Positions 24,184 through 36,470 of a stretch of DNA of 64,000 nt are shown one piece after another (position 1 is the stretch's first letter; every line of letters begins with the position of its first letter). Location: assembly GCF_050624435.1 (NCBI RefSeq), contig NC_134537.1, positions 16,736,584-16,800,583 on the forward strand. The letters run 5' to 3'. Source of the DNA: Tenrec ecaudatus (Eukaryota; Chordata; Mammalia; Afrosoricida; Tenrecidae). The position numbers and the translations under genes were made by a program. The notes beneath the pieces were generated by a model. The model searched no databases and had not been told where the DNA came from. It worked only from the letters and a program-made list of their open reading frames with translations.

Positions 24184-24805
24184 CTCAGTTATCTAGTGCA
24201 GCTATAACAGAAGTATAACAGAAGACAGCTTTAATAAACAGAAATGTATTCTCTCATAAGCAGAGGCTAGAAATCTGAAATCCAGATGCTGATGGCAGGA
24301 GAACGCTTTCTCTCTCTGTTCTGGGCAAAGTCCTTGTCCCTCCAACTTCTCCTGGGTTCCTTGGGAGTCTTAATGATTGGCATATGATTCGACTTCTCTT
24401 TTCCCTGTCTCTGCTTGCTTCCTTAGTTAGTCCACTATTTTTATTTCTCAAAAGAGAGTGATTGAAGGTACAACCTATACCAGTACTTTCTCATTAACAC
24501 AACAGCACAACCTCATTTATGAATTGGATTGAAGTCCCATACATGTATGTAGCTGTGGTATGCATGTATGCATTTGTAGGCATGCAGTAGAACTGCCCCA
24601 TGGAGTTTTCAATAAATCTCAGGGAACAGACTGCCACGGGTTTCTCCCATGGACGGCTGGTGGGTTTGAATTGATGACCTTTCAGTTAATAGCTGAGACT
24701 TTACTGCTGTACCACTAGTAGTCCTTAGCATGGGTATAAGTGTTGCCATTCACAACACATATTTTGGGGCATGAGGTGGGGATACACACAATCCAATCTA
24801 CAATC
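24184..24805 (-). mobile_element. MaLR-type LTR interrupted by a SINE
   Basis: The left part (TCTCAGTTATCTAGTGCAGC, TAATAAACAGAAATGTATTC, TTCTGGGCAAAGTCCTTGTC) and right part (ACACATATTTTGGGGCATGA, ACACAATCCAATCTACA) are the two sides of one MaLR LTR. They are separated by an AfroSINE at about 24535-24725. The LTR is the older element. Confidence 0.7.
24535..24725 (-). repeat. AfroSINE copy inside a MaLR LTR
   Basis: The complement shows GCAGTAGAACTGCCCCATGG, TTTCAATAAATCTCAGGGAA, GACGGCTGGTGGGTTTGAAT and the degraded 5' end ACCACTAGTAGTCC. Confidence 0.85.
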
Positions 24806-25714
24806 CAATTCATTCCTGTATTCCTTTCTTCCAAACAATTTAGGCAACAACATCAAAAACTGTCCCTGTACATGCTAAGATGACGAAGCAGCCTTTTGAG
24901 GGACATGTCTGACACAGCTGACTTCTAGCAGTTTGCATTGACTTTCCGATTGTTGCAGTATTTTATTTCACGTGTCCCACCCATTAACTACTACCTTGTC
25001 TAATCACATGGAGGGCAAGTTTGAATTCAAATGTAATAAATAGGGAGGATATTGAAGGTGAAATACTGACCCAAGGACATACACCAAAACGGGGACCCTT
25101 GAAAGTTGCAAGAACTACTTGCTAGAAAAGTCTGAGTTCCATAGCAGGCTGCTGCTACTGAGTAAGTCTGTGTACTGCCTTTGAATGTAGAAAAGCAAGG
25201 AGGCTTGTTAGAAAACATGCAATTTCACAAATGAGTCAGAAATATGCCTTTGCCCAAAGAGACACCTGGAATTAATTGCTGCACTCTTAAGAGATCAGTG
25301 TGACACATGCCGGGGTGTTGGAACGTGTGGCAGAGTCACCCAGGCAGAAGACTTTCATGTTGGCGAAAGCAAAGCCTTCCAGATAGCCCCTTTAATTGCA
25401 TAAACATTAGAGCAAGCTGTCATTTTATTGATGAAAGCTGTTATTTGGTGTCTGGATACTTGGCATCCCTACCTCGGGTGGACTTAAAATAAATTAAAGA
25501 TCTGAACATACAGGAGGGAAACTTAGCTCTTAGCTAAACTACTTAGATCAAAGTGTTCTTATATAAAAATAACTGTAACTAGAACTTATTCCTTCTTTAC
25601 TTCCTTTTCTCCCTCCTTTCTTCTCTTTATTTTCTACCAACAGATGATTTGTAAATACCCCATGATCAATAAACACTTAATTTTTTTTTTAGTTTTGGCT
25701 TAATTACTAAAAGC
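24806..25714. other. Unassigned DNA
   Basis: No element, exon or RNA gene could be supported. Confidence 0.35.
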
Positions 25715-25885
25715 AAAAATGAAAGCCATTCCCATGTCGTAGAATCTGATTGAAAGTGCCCTCCAGGAGAGAACTGCACGTTGGGGTTTCCACGGTTTTC
25801 CATCTTTACTCTCAGAAGGCCTCTTCTCTCTTCCAGGTAGTGAATTCAAACTGCTGATGTCTTCAAACTGCCCAACAAACCCCAC
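25715..25885 (-). repeat. AfroSINE copy, diverged
   Basis: The complement carries GAGAGAACTGCACGTTGGGG, TTTCCACGGTTTTCCATCTT, TAGTGAATTCAAACTGCTGA. The outermost 5' head is lost. Confidence 0.6.
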
Positions 25886-26404
25886 TAACTGCCCACAAAC
25901 TTCACAACCCAAATTGTAGGGTTTATTTCTCACATGCTTAAACGGGAGAAAAATAAAGCACACATCCTTCCCTTAAGAAATTTACAAATTAATCTGTGAT
26001 GGAAAACGAACTACACTACTATATAAAAAGTGATGTTGTTTATAAAGGTATAATCTGATAGGGTTTCAGAAAGAAAAGAGACTGGCTCTACTTTGGAATA
26101 ACAACGTGAGGCACAGTCTAGATTGTTCATTCGGGCAAATAGTTCATTTCTCTTCCTTCTTCAGGTTTCCTCTGCGTTTGTGTCTTGTTCCACAGAGATG
26201 TGTGCTAAAGTTCCTTAAACCAATGTAGTAGTCGCTGAATAACCGGGCAGCTTGAAGTCATTAGTAGATTCTACCCAACGTCCACAAAGACTCACCCTGC
26301 CCTCTGAAGGCTTTTCCTTAGAAGAGTGGAATTCTCCAACCACAACAATAAGCTTCTCTGCTTCCATATAGATCCTGATGAATTTCTCTTATCTGTGTCT
26401 ACAT

Positions 26405-26618
26405 GAAATGTTTTTTGTCATTTACAACCGGAGTTAATTTCAACTCACGTAGACTCCGTGAGTGCAGAGTAGAATTGCATCATAGGGTTTCCAAGGATAT
26501 CACCTTTCAGAAGCAGATCACCGTACTTGTCTTTTAATCCACCTGGGGGTAGGTTCAAACCGCCAACCTTTTAGCTAGTAGTTGAGAACTTAACGGTTGC
26601 AGTCTCCAGGGACTCCAT
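26405..26618 (-). repeat. AfroSINE copy, nearly full length
   Basis: It reads tail to head on the plus strand: TTAATTTCAACTCACGTAGA, GAATTGCATCATAGGGTTTC, GGTTCAAACCGCCAACCTTT, CAGTCTCCAGGGACTCC. It belongs to the GGAGTCCCTGG subtype. Confidence 0.85.
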
Positions 26619-27336
26619 ATACAAAAAACATGAAGATGATCAAGCCAGTTGGCATGAGCATTTAATGTGTGTTACTGGTGGGCATGTACTATGGAAAAAA
26701 TTAAAACCTGCCAAGTGCTTTTCCTGAGTTATCTCATTACCTACCTCAGATGGTTCAAAATGAAACATGTCCTTGATTCTGGACAGTGCAATGGCCCTAG
26801 TACACTTTCCAGATAAGGAAATAGATTATTATTATATCAGAATCAGATACTATACTACTTTTATGGTTCTTGATCATCATTCCTTCGGATAGTACCATTT
26901 CATACTGCATAATCTAAAAAAGGAAACTACAACCATATTCCATTCTGATTTTCAAATTATTTTAACTTTGATCAAAGAAAATAATGCATCTCAGGGAATT
27001 TCATGCTTCTTGAGTAGAAATACAAGTGAAAAATTAGCTAACTCACATATTTCAATATACAATGAAGCTACTAGTTTTCAAAAATATGTTAACTCTAGGA
27101 AAAAATTGCTTCTGAAGAATTCATGGATTGTATTTTTGTAAATGCATATATCAACTACTGACAAGTGTATGTAGCACACACTTGGCATATACCTATTTCC
27201 ATTAGGTAATTTTTGCTTATTTCTATTTTTGTTGTAGAGTTGCTTATTTGGATTTTTGTACTTCAAGATTTGTGAAAACATGTTGTTTCTTTAGTGAAAA
27301 AACACTGATCTTTTTATTATCCATGAATAAATATAA
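26619..27336. other. Unassigned AT-rich DNA
   Basis: A weak MIR-like trace (GTGCTTTTCCTGAGTTATCT ... CCAGATAAGGAAATAG, about 26690-26835) is too diverged to call. The rest is unassigned. Confidence 0.3.
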
Positions 27337-27341
27337 CATCT

Positions 27342-27956
<615 letters not shown>

Positions 27957-27984
27957 CATCTCTTTATTGGTTTATTTATATAAT

Positions 27985-28080
27985 AAGCATTCATTAAACA
28001 CTAGCATGTGCCAACATATGTTGCAGGCAATTGATGATGTAGGAGCCATTGCCTTCATACTGTACATTATATTATATTCT
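27985..28080 (+). repeat. Ancient mammalian-wide repeat fragment, family not assigned
   Basis: ATTCATTAAACACTAGCATG, GTGCCAACATATGTTGCAGG, then CCTTCATACTGTACATTATA resembles the old 'CACCTACTATGTGCCAGGCA' type of repeat. Confidence 0.35.
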
Positions 28081-28639
28081 AGTAGCATTTATTGTTTATA
28101 TTGGCCATGTTTCTGACTCATCTGAACCCCTGTACATTTGAATCTCAAACATTCTGGTTAGAATTCTAGTTCTTAATCATTTTTTTACCCAATACACAGA
28201 TATATCTGACAAATTGAAAAAGAAATCAGAGGGAGGCATACAAAATAAATAGCATACAATTCACATATGATCTCATAATAATAGTATGAACAAACAACAT
28301 TTACAAGTAGATACATAGAAAGATGTGCTAGCAGAAAATATGGGAAGTTGAATAGAAATACACACAAGTATATATGTATTTGATAGAGGATATCTCTAAA
28401 TATATTTTTGTATGTGCTATAAATTAAAAGATATTATATATAATATAGGAATACAGAGTCTTGAAAACATCTTAACGAGAACCAAATATATTAAGGGAAA
28501 AATTCAGCCATCTTGGGCACTTAGGACCACCGTATTTTGGAACAGGTAGATCAATTGGCAAAATGTAGTCCACAAAAGCGATGATGTATGTCTTAATTTG
28601 ACAAGTAGCAACTGGAATCTTGAGAGTTTACAAGCAGTT
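28081..28639. other. Unassigned AT-rich DNA
   Basis: Strongly AT-rich and unassigned. Short TATA runs lie near 28430-28445. Confidence 0.35.
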
Positions 28640-29092
28640 TGTGGTGATTAAATTTTGTATCAACTTGACCCAGTGTGAAAGTGTTGGGGTGATCTTTCCT
28701 ATTGATCAGGTCAAAGCCTGATGGTGCCTCCTTGTGGGTATGGCCTTTTATATAAGAGCGCTATTGAGAAATTTTTTCTTCTCTTGTTCCTTCACCTTCC
28801 TCATCCCTAGGAGTCGGTGTCTGCCTCCATGTGGGCTGCTTACCTGGAGAGCTGTTGGCCATGTTTCCACCAAACTTGGATTCATGCGACTCTGTGATCT
28901 CCCTGCTTCACCTTTCTGTACCATTGACGATGGGAGCACTATGGGCATCTGGAGGGTCCCTGGCTAGCATGGACCTGAGCTTAATTCATTGGGGTTATCT
29001 TCTTGATATAAAATTACCTCTTGAGATAAAGGTGTTTCTTATACCTATATGCAACACTGATTTTGTTTTGCTAGGTAATACAGGTTAATGCA
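28640..29092 (+). mobile_element. MLT2-like ERVL LTR, distinct lineage
   Basis: It starts TGTGGTGATTAAATTTTGTA, then TCAACTTGACCCAGTG, and ends TAGGTAATACAGGTTAATGCA. The opening and closing match the MLT2/ERVL LTR plan (TGTGATGGTTAATTTT ... ACTAATACA). The body differs from subfamilies A and B. No target duplication is evident. Open frames at 28734-29088 are inside it. Confidence 0.6.
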
Positions 29093-29579
29093 TGGTCATT
29101 AAGATACTTTTTTTAAAAATTTTCATTTTGTTCAGAGAAAATTAGAGTGAGGAAAAAATATAACTCAAGAAAACAATTAGTCCAAAAGCCTCTCCTGGAC
29201 TTGCAGTCTAGTCTCCACAATCAGCAATGTGACCAAAAGAGCTGGGGGTGTCTGGCTACCACCAACCAGCGCCCTGATCAGGGTCACAATATAAGGTGCA
29301 GCCACTGTTATGAAGAACTATCATCAGCAAAGTGCATGCTTGCAAGTGACATCAATGATATGGTTGGTTAATTCAAGCATTACATTACATTACTTTTTTT
29401 AAAAAAATTACTCTTAAGCGCAAATGTGGATTGCTTTCAGTAGACCGAACTATTAGCGGTCCTCCAAATTCCTAGGTATAGTTGGGCAAGCACTTTCAAA
29501 TGTGACCATTCATTTGGACAGTCGGCATTCTGGCAATTCCTGGGTGTGTTCTTTGAGTAATACCTGCAGTGCACTATCC

Positions 29580-29715
29580 AGTGGAACCCTAGCAGCGTAA
29601 TGGCTACACATTTCTACACATTTCTACTCCTGTAAACAGTTACAATGTGGAAACACCGGGGACTGCCTACCCTATTGTATGAGTTGGCAGTGGCTGAATG
29701 ACACTGAGTTCAGTT
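29580..29715 (+). repeat. AfroSINE copy, 5' head worn
   Basis: Body and tail are visible: ACTCCTGTAAACAGTTACAA, CCGGGGACTGCCTACCCTAT, GAGTTGGCAGTGGCTGAATG. A local duplication TACACATTTC occurs at 29604-29626. Confidence 0.5.
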
Positions 29716-29864
29716 AGGGTTTGGCCTCCCGTACAGCTCCAACTTCTTCCTTCAACACCAGCCCTTTTTGGCCTAAAATGGTTGAGTGTTGACTATTTCA
29801 GTACAGTGATGCTTTGTCTTTCTTCCTTCGATGCTCAACAGTTAACCCATCACATCCTTCCATT

Positions 29865-30285
29865 TTTCCTTGATTTTTTTTTTTTTTTTTAGTTCTTTTG
29901 GTGTGAGAAATTCAGTGTTTTCCCCTTGTGGCTTTCCCACTCCAAATCCTTGAACATTTCACTATTTCACGCTCATCTCAAGCTATCCTTGAAATTTTCC
30001 TTTCATTTCTTTTACTTCATCATTTCCTCTGTTTGCTTTCGCAAATGTCAGAGTTTCTTTCACATACATTTCGGTGTTTCCTTTCTTTCTGGTCTTTTAA
30101 ATTAGCTTTTTCTTTTTCTTATCTTTAATGACATCCCACAACTCATCTCTCCTTTAATGTTTATTAATCATGGAGTCAAAGATCTTCCAGAGATGGCCTC
30201 TAAGTTCCGATGGGATATATTCCAGATCAGACTTGGACTCTTGTGGGTGTGTTTTCGTTTCTTCGGCACCATTGTTGGTGTTATG
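29865..30285 (-). mobile_element. RTE (BovB-clade) LINE, endonuclease-RT linker region
   Basis: Antisense matches are TTTTACTTCATCATTTCCTC, TTTCTTTCTGGTCTTTTAAA, CATCCCACAACTCATCTCTC, GATGGGATATATTCCAGATC. The same part of the element recurs in the copies at 32255-35480 and 60376-63660. A poly-T expansion (29874-29890) lies in it. Confidence 0.75.
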
Positions 30286-30348
30286 AGATGCCAGGGTGGT
30301 GGTTCCCACTCATCGTGCCATGAAGGTTTTCCTCCCTTTCTCCCTGAC

Positions 30349-30745
30349 TGTGTTAGGCGGGTTGATTAGAAAAAAATGCATCCAGTGACAGCCATGTAAG
30401 CATAAGAGAGAGAGTTTTATATCAAGAAAGCATCCCAGCCCAGCCCCACTCAAGTCCATAAATCCGAGAATGGTTCATTCGTCCCTCTTCAGACTCACAT
30501 AGCCACATGACATAGACTACATGAAGATCCCAGGTCAGCGGGTTCAGAGTCGCCTGGATCCCAGGTTGGTGGAAGCATGTCATGGCAGGAATCTGACAGC
30601 TTCAGAGTCAGTCACAGACACAGAAAAACAGAGCACAGAGAACGAAGGAAGTTCCTCAGGTCCTTCCAATGAGAAGGCCACATGCCCAAGGAAGGACCAT
30701 CAGACTGTGACCTGATGGACAGGTCTGTCTCTACTCTTGGCCAGG
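30349..30745 (-). mobile_element. ERVL-like solo LTR, short variant
   Basis: It opens TGTTAGGCGGGTTGATTAGA, then GAGAGTTTTATATCAAGAAA, CATCCCAGCCCAGCCCCACT, CAAGTCCATAAATCCGAGAA. The far end is poorly defined. It resembles the variant at 12166-12589 in length and in the ending block near CAGACTG. Confidence 0.65.
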
Positions 30746-30749
30746 ACTG

Positions 30750-32215
30750 TCTAGCTGATAGAAAATCATCTGACTATCACACAGACCTTCCATCTTACCC
30801 AGCATGATATCCTTCTCCAGGAACTGGTCCTTCTTGGAAATATATCCCAAATAGTTGAGATGGAAGATTGATATCTTCCCTTCTAAGAAGAATTCTGGAT
30901 GAACTTCTTCCAAGACAGATTTTTGTTGTTGTTCTTTACCAGTCCCTGGCAATTCCATATTGTTTATTGTGACCATAATTGAAATGCAATCATTTTCTTC
31001 TTTTCTTAATCTGTTCATATTAATTTTCAAACGTTCACATGCATATAAGGCAATTAAAAATGCAATGTTTTAGGTCAGGCACACCTTAGTCCTCAGAGTG
31101 ACATGTTTTATTTAAAACTATATAGAGGTCTTCTGCAGAAGATTTGCCAACTGCTACTTGTTCAATGGCTTGATTTCTTGTTTACTCCCTCCCTAAACAT
31201 TGATTGTGGATACAAGGAGAAAGAAATCCTTGACAAATTTAATCTTCCCTCTGTTTATCATGATGATGTTTGCTGCTCCGGTTGTAAGGATTTTTGTTTT
31301 TGTTTTTATATTGAGTTATAACTCTTACTGAGTACTTTAGTCTCGAATCATTATCTGCTTTAGCAAGCAGGTTGTATCACCTACATATCACAGGCTGTGA
31401 AAAGAGCTTCCATGCAAGCCTGATTACTCCTTCATCTTCCTGTGGTCTAGGTTCTTAGATTATTTACTCAGTATGCCGACTGAATAAGTATGGTCAAAGA
31501 ATACAACTCGGACACATACCGTTTACTATCCTTCTGTTCATTCACGTGGTTGCCTTTTGGTCTATGTAAAGGGTTTGCATGATCACAATTTGGTGTTCTG
31601 GGATTCTCTTTGTTTATGTTACCCAGAGTTCGTTATGGCCCACACAGGTGAATGACTTTACATTATCAATAAAACACAAATAAATATCTTTCTACAATTT
31701 CAATTTGAACTTGCATGTCTATGTGATGGTCCATTCCACAATTCACCCTTGGCCTGCCTCTGACAGATGCTGTGGATGGTATCCCAATATGTATACTATC
31801 TGGTAAGGTTTATGTATATAGAGTTGCCATTTATGGTTTTAGAATACATATATTTGGAAATAATAAATCAGTGATTTTATACAATTATAATATGTGGTTC
31901 CCATTGTTTCTTCCAGCATCTAAGCTTTATTTCGCAACTACTGATTTTTCTTTGTTTCCAACATTTGCATACCAATCTGTGTTTTATGTTGATCAACTAA
32001 CACTTCACAAATTAGTGAAAAAAATGTTATTTTCTTCATCTTTAGCCTAAGTGGTTGGTACATAGATTGGAAAAATAGTTGTATTACTTTTCTTTTGTAT
32101 AGACTTATCAATCAGATGCAATCACTGACAGCACTGTACTGCACAATAGCACTTGAAAGATTCATTTTTAAAATGGATGCATTTCACTTAACTTTTGATG
32201 AATTCCATTTTTCCT
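30750..32215 (-). mobile_element. RTE (BovB-clade) LINE, internally deleted
   Basis: From left to right it runs backwards through the element. The first blocks are the RT C-terminus (CATGATATCCTTCTCCAGGA, AACTTCTTCCAAGACAGATT) and RT core (TTTATCATGATGATGTTTGC, TTTACTCAGTATGCCGACTG). At about 31690 the match jumps straight to endonuclease sequence (CTGGTAAGGTTTATGTATAT, CAACTACTGATTTTTCTTTG, CACTGACAGCACTGTACTGC). The linker and N-terminal RT are deleted. The 3' tail and 5' end are missing. Confidence 0.75.
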
Positions 32216-32254
32216 AGGTTCATATTCTATACATCCACATTCCATTTATTAATG

Positions 32255-35200
32255 GTTGTTGCTCTTGTTCTGTGCTCGCACTCATGGTGACCTATGTACA
32301 ACAGAATGAGACATTGCCATTCTCATAATGTTTTAATGCTTGAACTCACACTTGTAGCCACCGTGTGACTCCATCTTTCTCTTTTTCATTGCCATTCTGT
32401 TTCATCAAGCATGACGTCCTTCTCCAGGGATTGGGTCCTCCTGATAAGATATCCAAAGTACATGAGACCAAGACTCACCATACTTGCCTCTAAGGAACAC
32501 TCTTGCTGGACTTCTTCGAAGGCAGATTTTGACTTTTGGCCATCCCTGGTCCTTTCGGTATCCTATGCCAGAACCATAATTTAAAAGCATACAAGTATCC
32601 TTTGTTCATTCTTAGTCAATGTCCAACTTTCACATACACATGAGGTATTTGAAAACTGCAGCTTCCAAGGGTATTGATGGTGGATTCAAGCAAGACTAAA
32701 TTCTTGACAACTTCAATCTTTTCTTTTCTTCTCATGATGCTAACTATGGGTCTAGTTGAAAGGATTTTGCAATTCCTAGCCTTCATCAGCAAGTACTTCA
32801 AGTTCTCCTCACTGTCAGCAAACAAGATGTGCTATCTACATATAGCAGGTTATAAATGCGTCTTCCAGCAATCCTGATGTTGCTGTGTTCCTCACATAAA
32901 CCAGAATATCGGATTATGCTCAGCATAGAGATTGAATAAGTATGGTGAGTACATGAAATTCTGACACACACCCCTCTTTCTTGACTGTAAACTAGGCAGT
33001 ATTTCCATTCTGTTTGCATAACAGCCTCTTGATTCACGTGCAGCTTTCTCAGGGGTACAATGAAGTGTTCTGGAATTCCCATTCTTCTCACAGAGTTGAA
33101 TTCTTTTGCACATTCAAAACACGAAGACCTTTGACATTCTCTACTTCCCGACAAGATCCAGCTGACCTCAGCAATGAGAACCCTTGTTCCGTGTCCTCTT
33201 GAACCTGGCCGGAACCTCTGACAGTTCCCTGTCAATGTTCTGCTACAATCTTTCTTGGATGAGCTTCAGCAAAATTTTACTTGCATGCAATATCCATAGC
33301 ATTGCTCTATAATGTAGTCATTATATTGGGTCACATCTCTTTGGAAAGGGTACAAATCTATTCTCGTCAGTTGACCAAGTGGATGTCTTCCATATATCTT
33401 GCCATAAATGAGTGAGTGGTTTCAGTGCTTCATCAGCTTGTTGCTATATTTCAGTGGGTATTTTGTCAATTCCTGGAGGCTTGCTTTTAGCTAATGCCTT
33501 CAGTGCAGTTTGGATGTCTTCCTTCAGTGATTCTTGTTCATGTGCTACCTCCTAAAATGGTGAAATGTCAACTCGTTCTTTTTGGTACAGTGATTCTATA
33601 TTTTTTCTATCTTCTTTTGATACTTTCTGCACCATTCAACATTTTGTCCATTGGATCTCCCAGTATTGTGGCTTAAGGCTTGAATTTTGACTTAAATTCT
33701 ATTTATTTGAGTTGTGCTGAATGTGCTCTTCCTTCTAGATCTTTGCACATTTCCTTGTAGTTTACTTTGTCTTCTCAAGGTGCCCTTTGAAATTTTCTGT
33801 TTAACTCTTTTGCTACATAATTCCTTTCATTTACCTAACTACTTTATGATTAAAGGCTAGTTCAGAGTCTCTTCAAACATCCATTCTGTCTTTTCTTTCT
33901 TTCCTGTCTTATATGACCTTTTATTTTAGTTAAGTATGATATTCTTTTTTTTTAAAGTATGATATTCTTGATGCCATCCCACAGCTCATCAGGTCTTCTG
34001 TTTTTAGTATTCAATACCTTGCATCTGCTTTTGAGATGTTTCAAAATACATGTGGGAGAGACTCAAAGTAATATTTTGACTCTCGTGGACTTGTTTTCAT
34101 TTTCTCCAGCTTCATCTTGAACTTACATATGGGCAATTGATGGTCTGCTCCATAATCAGTCTCTGGCCTTGTGTTAACTGCTCACATTGAGCTTCTCCAA
34201 TGTCTCTTCACATAGATGTGGTCAATTTGATTTCCGTGTATTCCAGTTGGGGAAACCCACATATATCTATTACGGGCTCATTGTTGGTCTTTCAAAATTC
34301 TATCGTGCAATCTTCAGCTTTGTTTCTATCACCTAGACCATATTTTTGAACTACTGTTCCTTCTTTGTTTCCACATTCTGAATTCCAATTTCCAATAATC
34401 ATCCCTGCATTTTGATGACGTTTTATCAATTTCAGGCTGTACGTGTAATTATTTCATGTTTACATCAACTAGTTTTAGTGGTTGGTTCATAAATGTAAAT
34501 AGTTGTATGGACTGGATTTCCTTGTATGCAGGCTGGTACTATCACAGGTAACATTGCATATTGAGCTAGACCTTAAACTTTTGTCTTTCTTGAAGATAAA
34601 TGTAATTCTCTTCCTCTTCAATCTGCCATTCCCTGCATAGTGATTTTCTGATTAAGATGGCCATTGTCACTCAAATTCAGATTAAGGCCTAGAATATTGA
34701 TATTTATGTGTTCCCTTTCTTGTTTGACAACTTCAAATTTTTCTAGATTCTTACATTGTACATTACAATTTCCAGCTATTATTCGATATTCACAGTTATT
34801 TCTTCTCATTTTGAGTTGTGTCCCACTGGAAAATGAACTTCCCAAAGATTTTAGTCTGAAGGCTTTACTCCCCCATGCTTACTCCGTCCACATCATTATG
34901 GTCAACTGTCTTTAAAAAGACACCTCTGCGTCAGTCATATTTTGAGTCCCTTCCAACCGCTGAGGCACATCTGGCACTCTCTCTGATGATGTTCTCCTAT
35001 TTATTATATTTTTAGCCTCTGACAATGTCTTAATGCAATCCATAATTATTTCCATTGTTAATTCCTCCTAAGAAGGCAGCCTAGTCCTTGCTCATCATCT
35101 GTTCTTAATCTGGAAGCTGTGATGAAACCTGCTCACTTTGGGGGACCCTGCTATAGCATCATTGCAACATAGAAGCCATCACCTTTTTGCCCCTCACTTT

Positions 35201-35480
35201 CAGTTGTGCCACATCCGCAAATGACTGTCCCCAAAGCTGAAGTCCTTCCGCCTTCTGCTAATCATTAGGGTTTCAACTGCCAATTTTTTAATAAGTAAAT
35301 TTCCCAGTCTTTCTTTTGAGTCTGTATTAGTCTGGCAGCTAAGCTGAAACATCTACCATGCATGGCCCTGCTTATGTAAAAAATACTAGTGATGTATCTT
35401 TCTACAACACAGCAACATGTACATCTTCACACTAGGATAAATTGATTGGCAAATGTCAGAGTGGAGTGAGTGGAGTCAGG
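32255..35480 (-). mobile_element. Near full-length but dead RTE (BovB-clade) LINE
   Basis: About 3.2 kb, close to the usual BovB-type length. The 3' end (complement of GACCTATGTACAACAGAATG) is at 32255. Conceptual antisense fragments match BovB reverse transcriptase: RRMGIPEHFIVPLRKLH, then NQEAV, then RIAGRRIYNLLYVDST, where YADD is expected and YVDS stands. Further right is endonuclease-type sequence (GNWNSE ... KYGLGDRNKA, near 34290-34400). The 5' non-coding part lies at about 34900-35480. Frames are broken throughout, so it cannot encode a working protein. Confidence 0.85.
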
Positions 35481-36169
35481 CTCTTAAATTTCATGAAGTG
35501 AACAATATTTCAGGTAGAAAAATTATATTCCATTTTATTTTTAAAAATCATTAAACATCTTTCACTGTTTCTTATGTAATGACTTAGGAGAGAGACATTT
35601 CTAATGTCAAATTGTCTAAGGACTAAGAAAATTCATTCAAGTTATCTCCTGTCACTTTTAATATTCATTGGAACAAAATATCATTTAAGACTTACTTAAA
35701 AATATAGATTTGCATTTAAAATAAAATATTTTTGACTAAATATTAAAGTTTAACATACATTATTAAAATAAATATTGAACAGATCATGTAAAATAAATAA
35801 TTACCATTAATATTAACAGATAAAATATTAGGCTTAACTTTCCCATAGTGTATATATTTTATTTTGCATGAATACATGTGATTAAGCAAATATTAAATCT
35901 GTGATCAATAGCAAATTGTACTAAGAAGTAAAGATATTATATTGAAGAGTATTAACTTAAGTGGAGATGTTTTATAAGTTCCTTTGTTCATTAGTTAATT
36001 AGGTTTGCTTTTTGAGTAATGACTACTTACTTCATCGTATCACCTCTTCACATAGTACAATTAAGATTTTAAATTTATTTACATGTGCCAGTAGCTATTT
36101 TACAAACAATAGGTACCCCATTGTTGTATGGTTCTGCCTTTAATAAGCTGGATGAAAGAGATTTCTTAA
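35481..36169. other. Unassigned AT-rich DNA
   Basis: Very AT-rich with nothing identifiable. Confidence 0.4.
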
Positions 36170-36265
36170 GAACTGGAGTACTAAGTACTGTGCTGGACAT
36201 GTGCATATGAACAAACCACGTTTTCTTCCCCATCCTCAAGAAATTAACTCTCAATCTTCTCTTTT
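36170..36265 (+). repeat. Ancient mammalian-wide repeat fragment, family not assigned
   Basis: TACTAAGTACTGTGCTGGAC, ACATGTGCATATGAACAAAC, CCTCAAGAAATTAACTCTCA follow the same pattern as the trace at 15865-16025. Confidence 0.35.
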
Positions 36266-36284
36266 TCTTCCCTCAAGCAGGTTG

Positions 36285-36470
36285 TTTTTAAAAGGACTGG
36301 TCCCTTCTGATAACGCGTCTGCAGCATATAGTCTCTCCATCTTCATTTCTATGGAACATCCTCAGTGAACTTCTCCCAACACAGATTTGCTCACATTTCT
36401 GGCACTCCAGGGTATATCCTTCATTACCATAATTCAAAAGAATCAATTTTTTAACCTTTCTTGTTCCTTG
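36285..36470 (-). mobile_element. RTE (BovB-clade) LINE, short fragment
   Basis: Antisense blocks are AGGACTGGTCCCTTCTGATA, CTTCTCCCAACACAGATTTG and TGGCACTCCAGGGTATATCC. They come from the same part of the element as 32415-32560. Confidence 0.75.

Noticed and set aside
32798-33235. 145-codon antisense frame with reverse-transcriptase-like motifs as a possible domesticated gene
   Set aside because: It is part of a decayed RTE whose neighbouring frames are broken, and the catalytic-type YADD is YVDS. No promoter or splice context suggests domestication.
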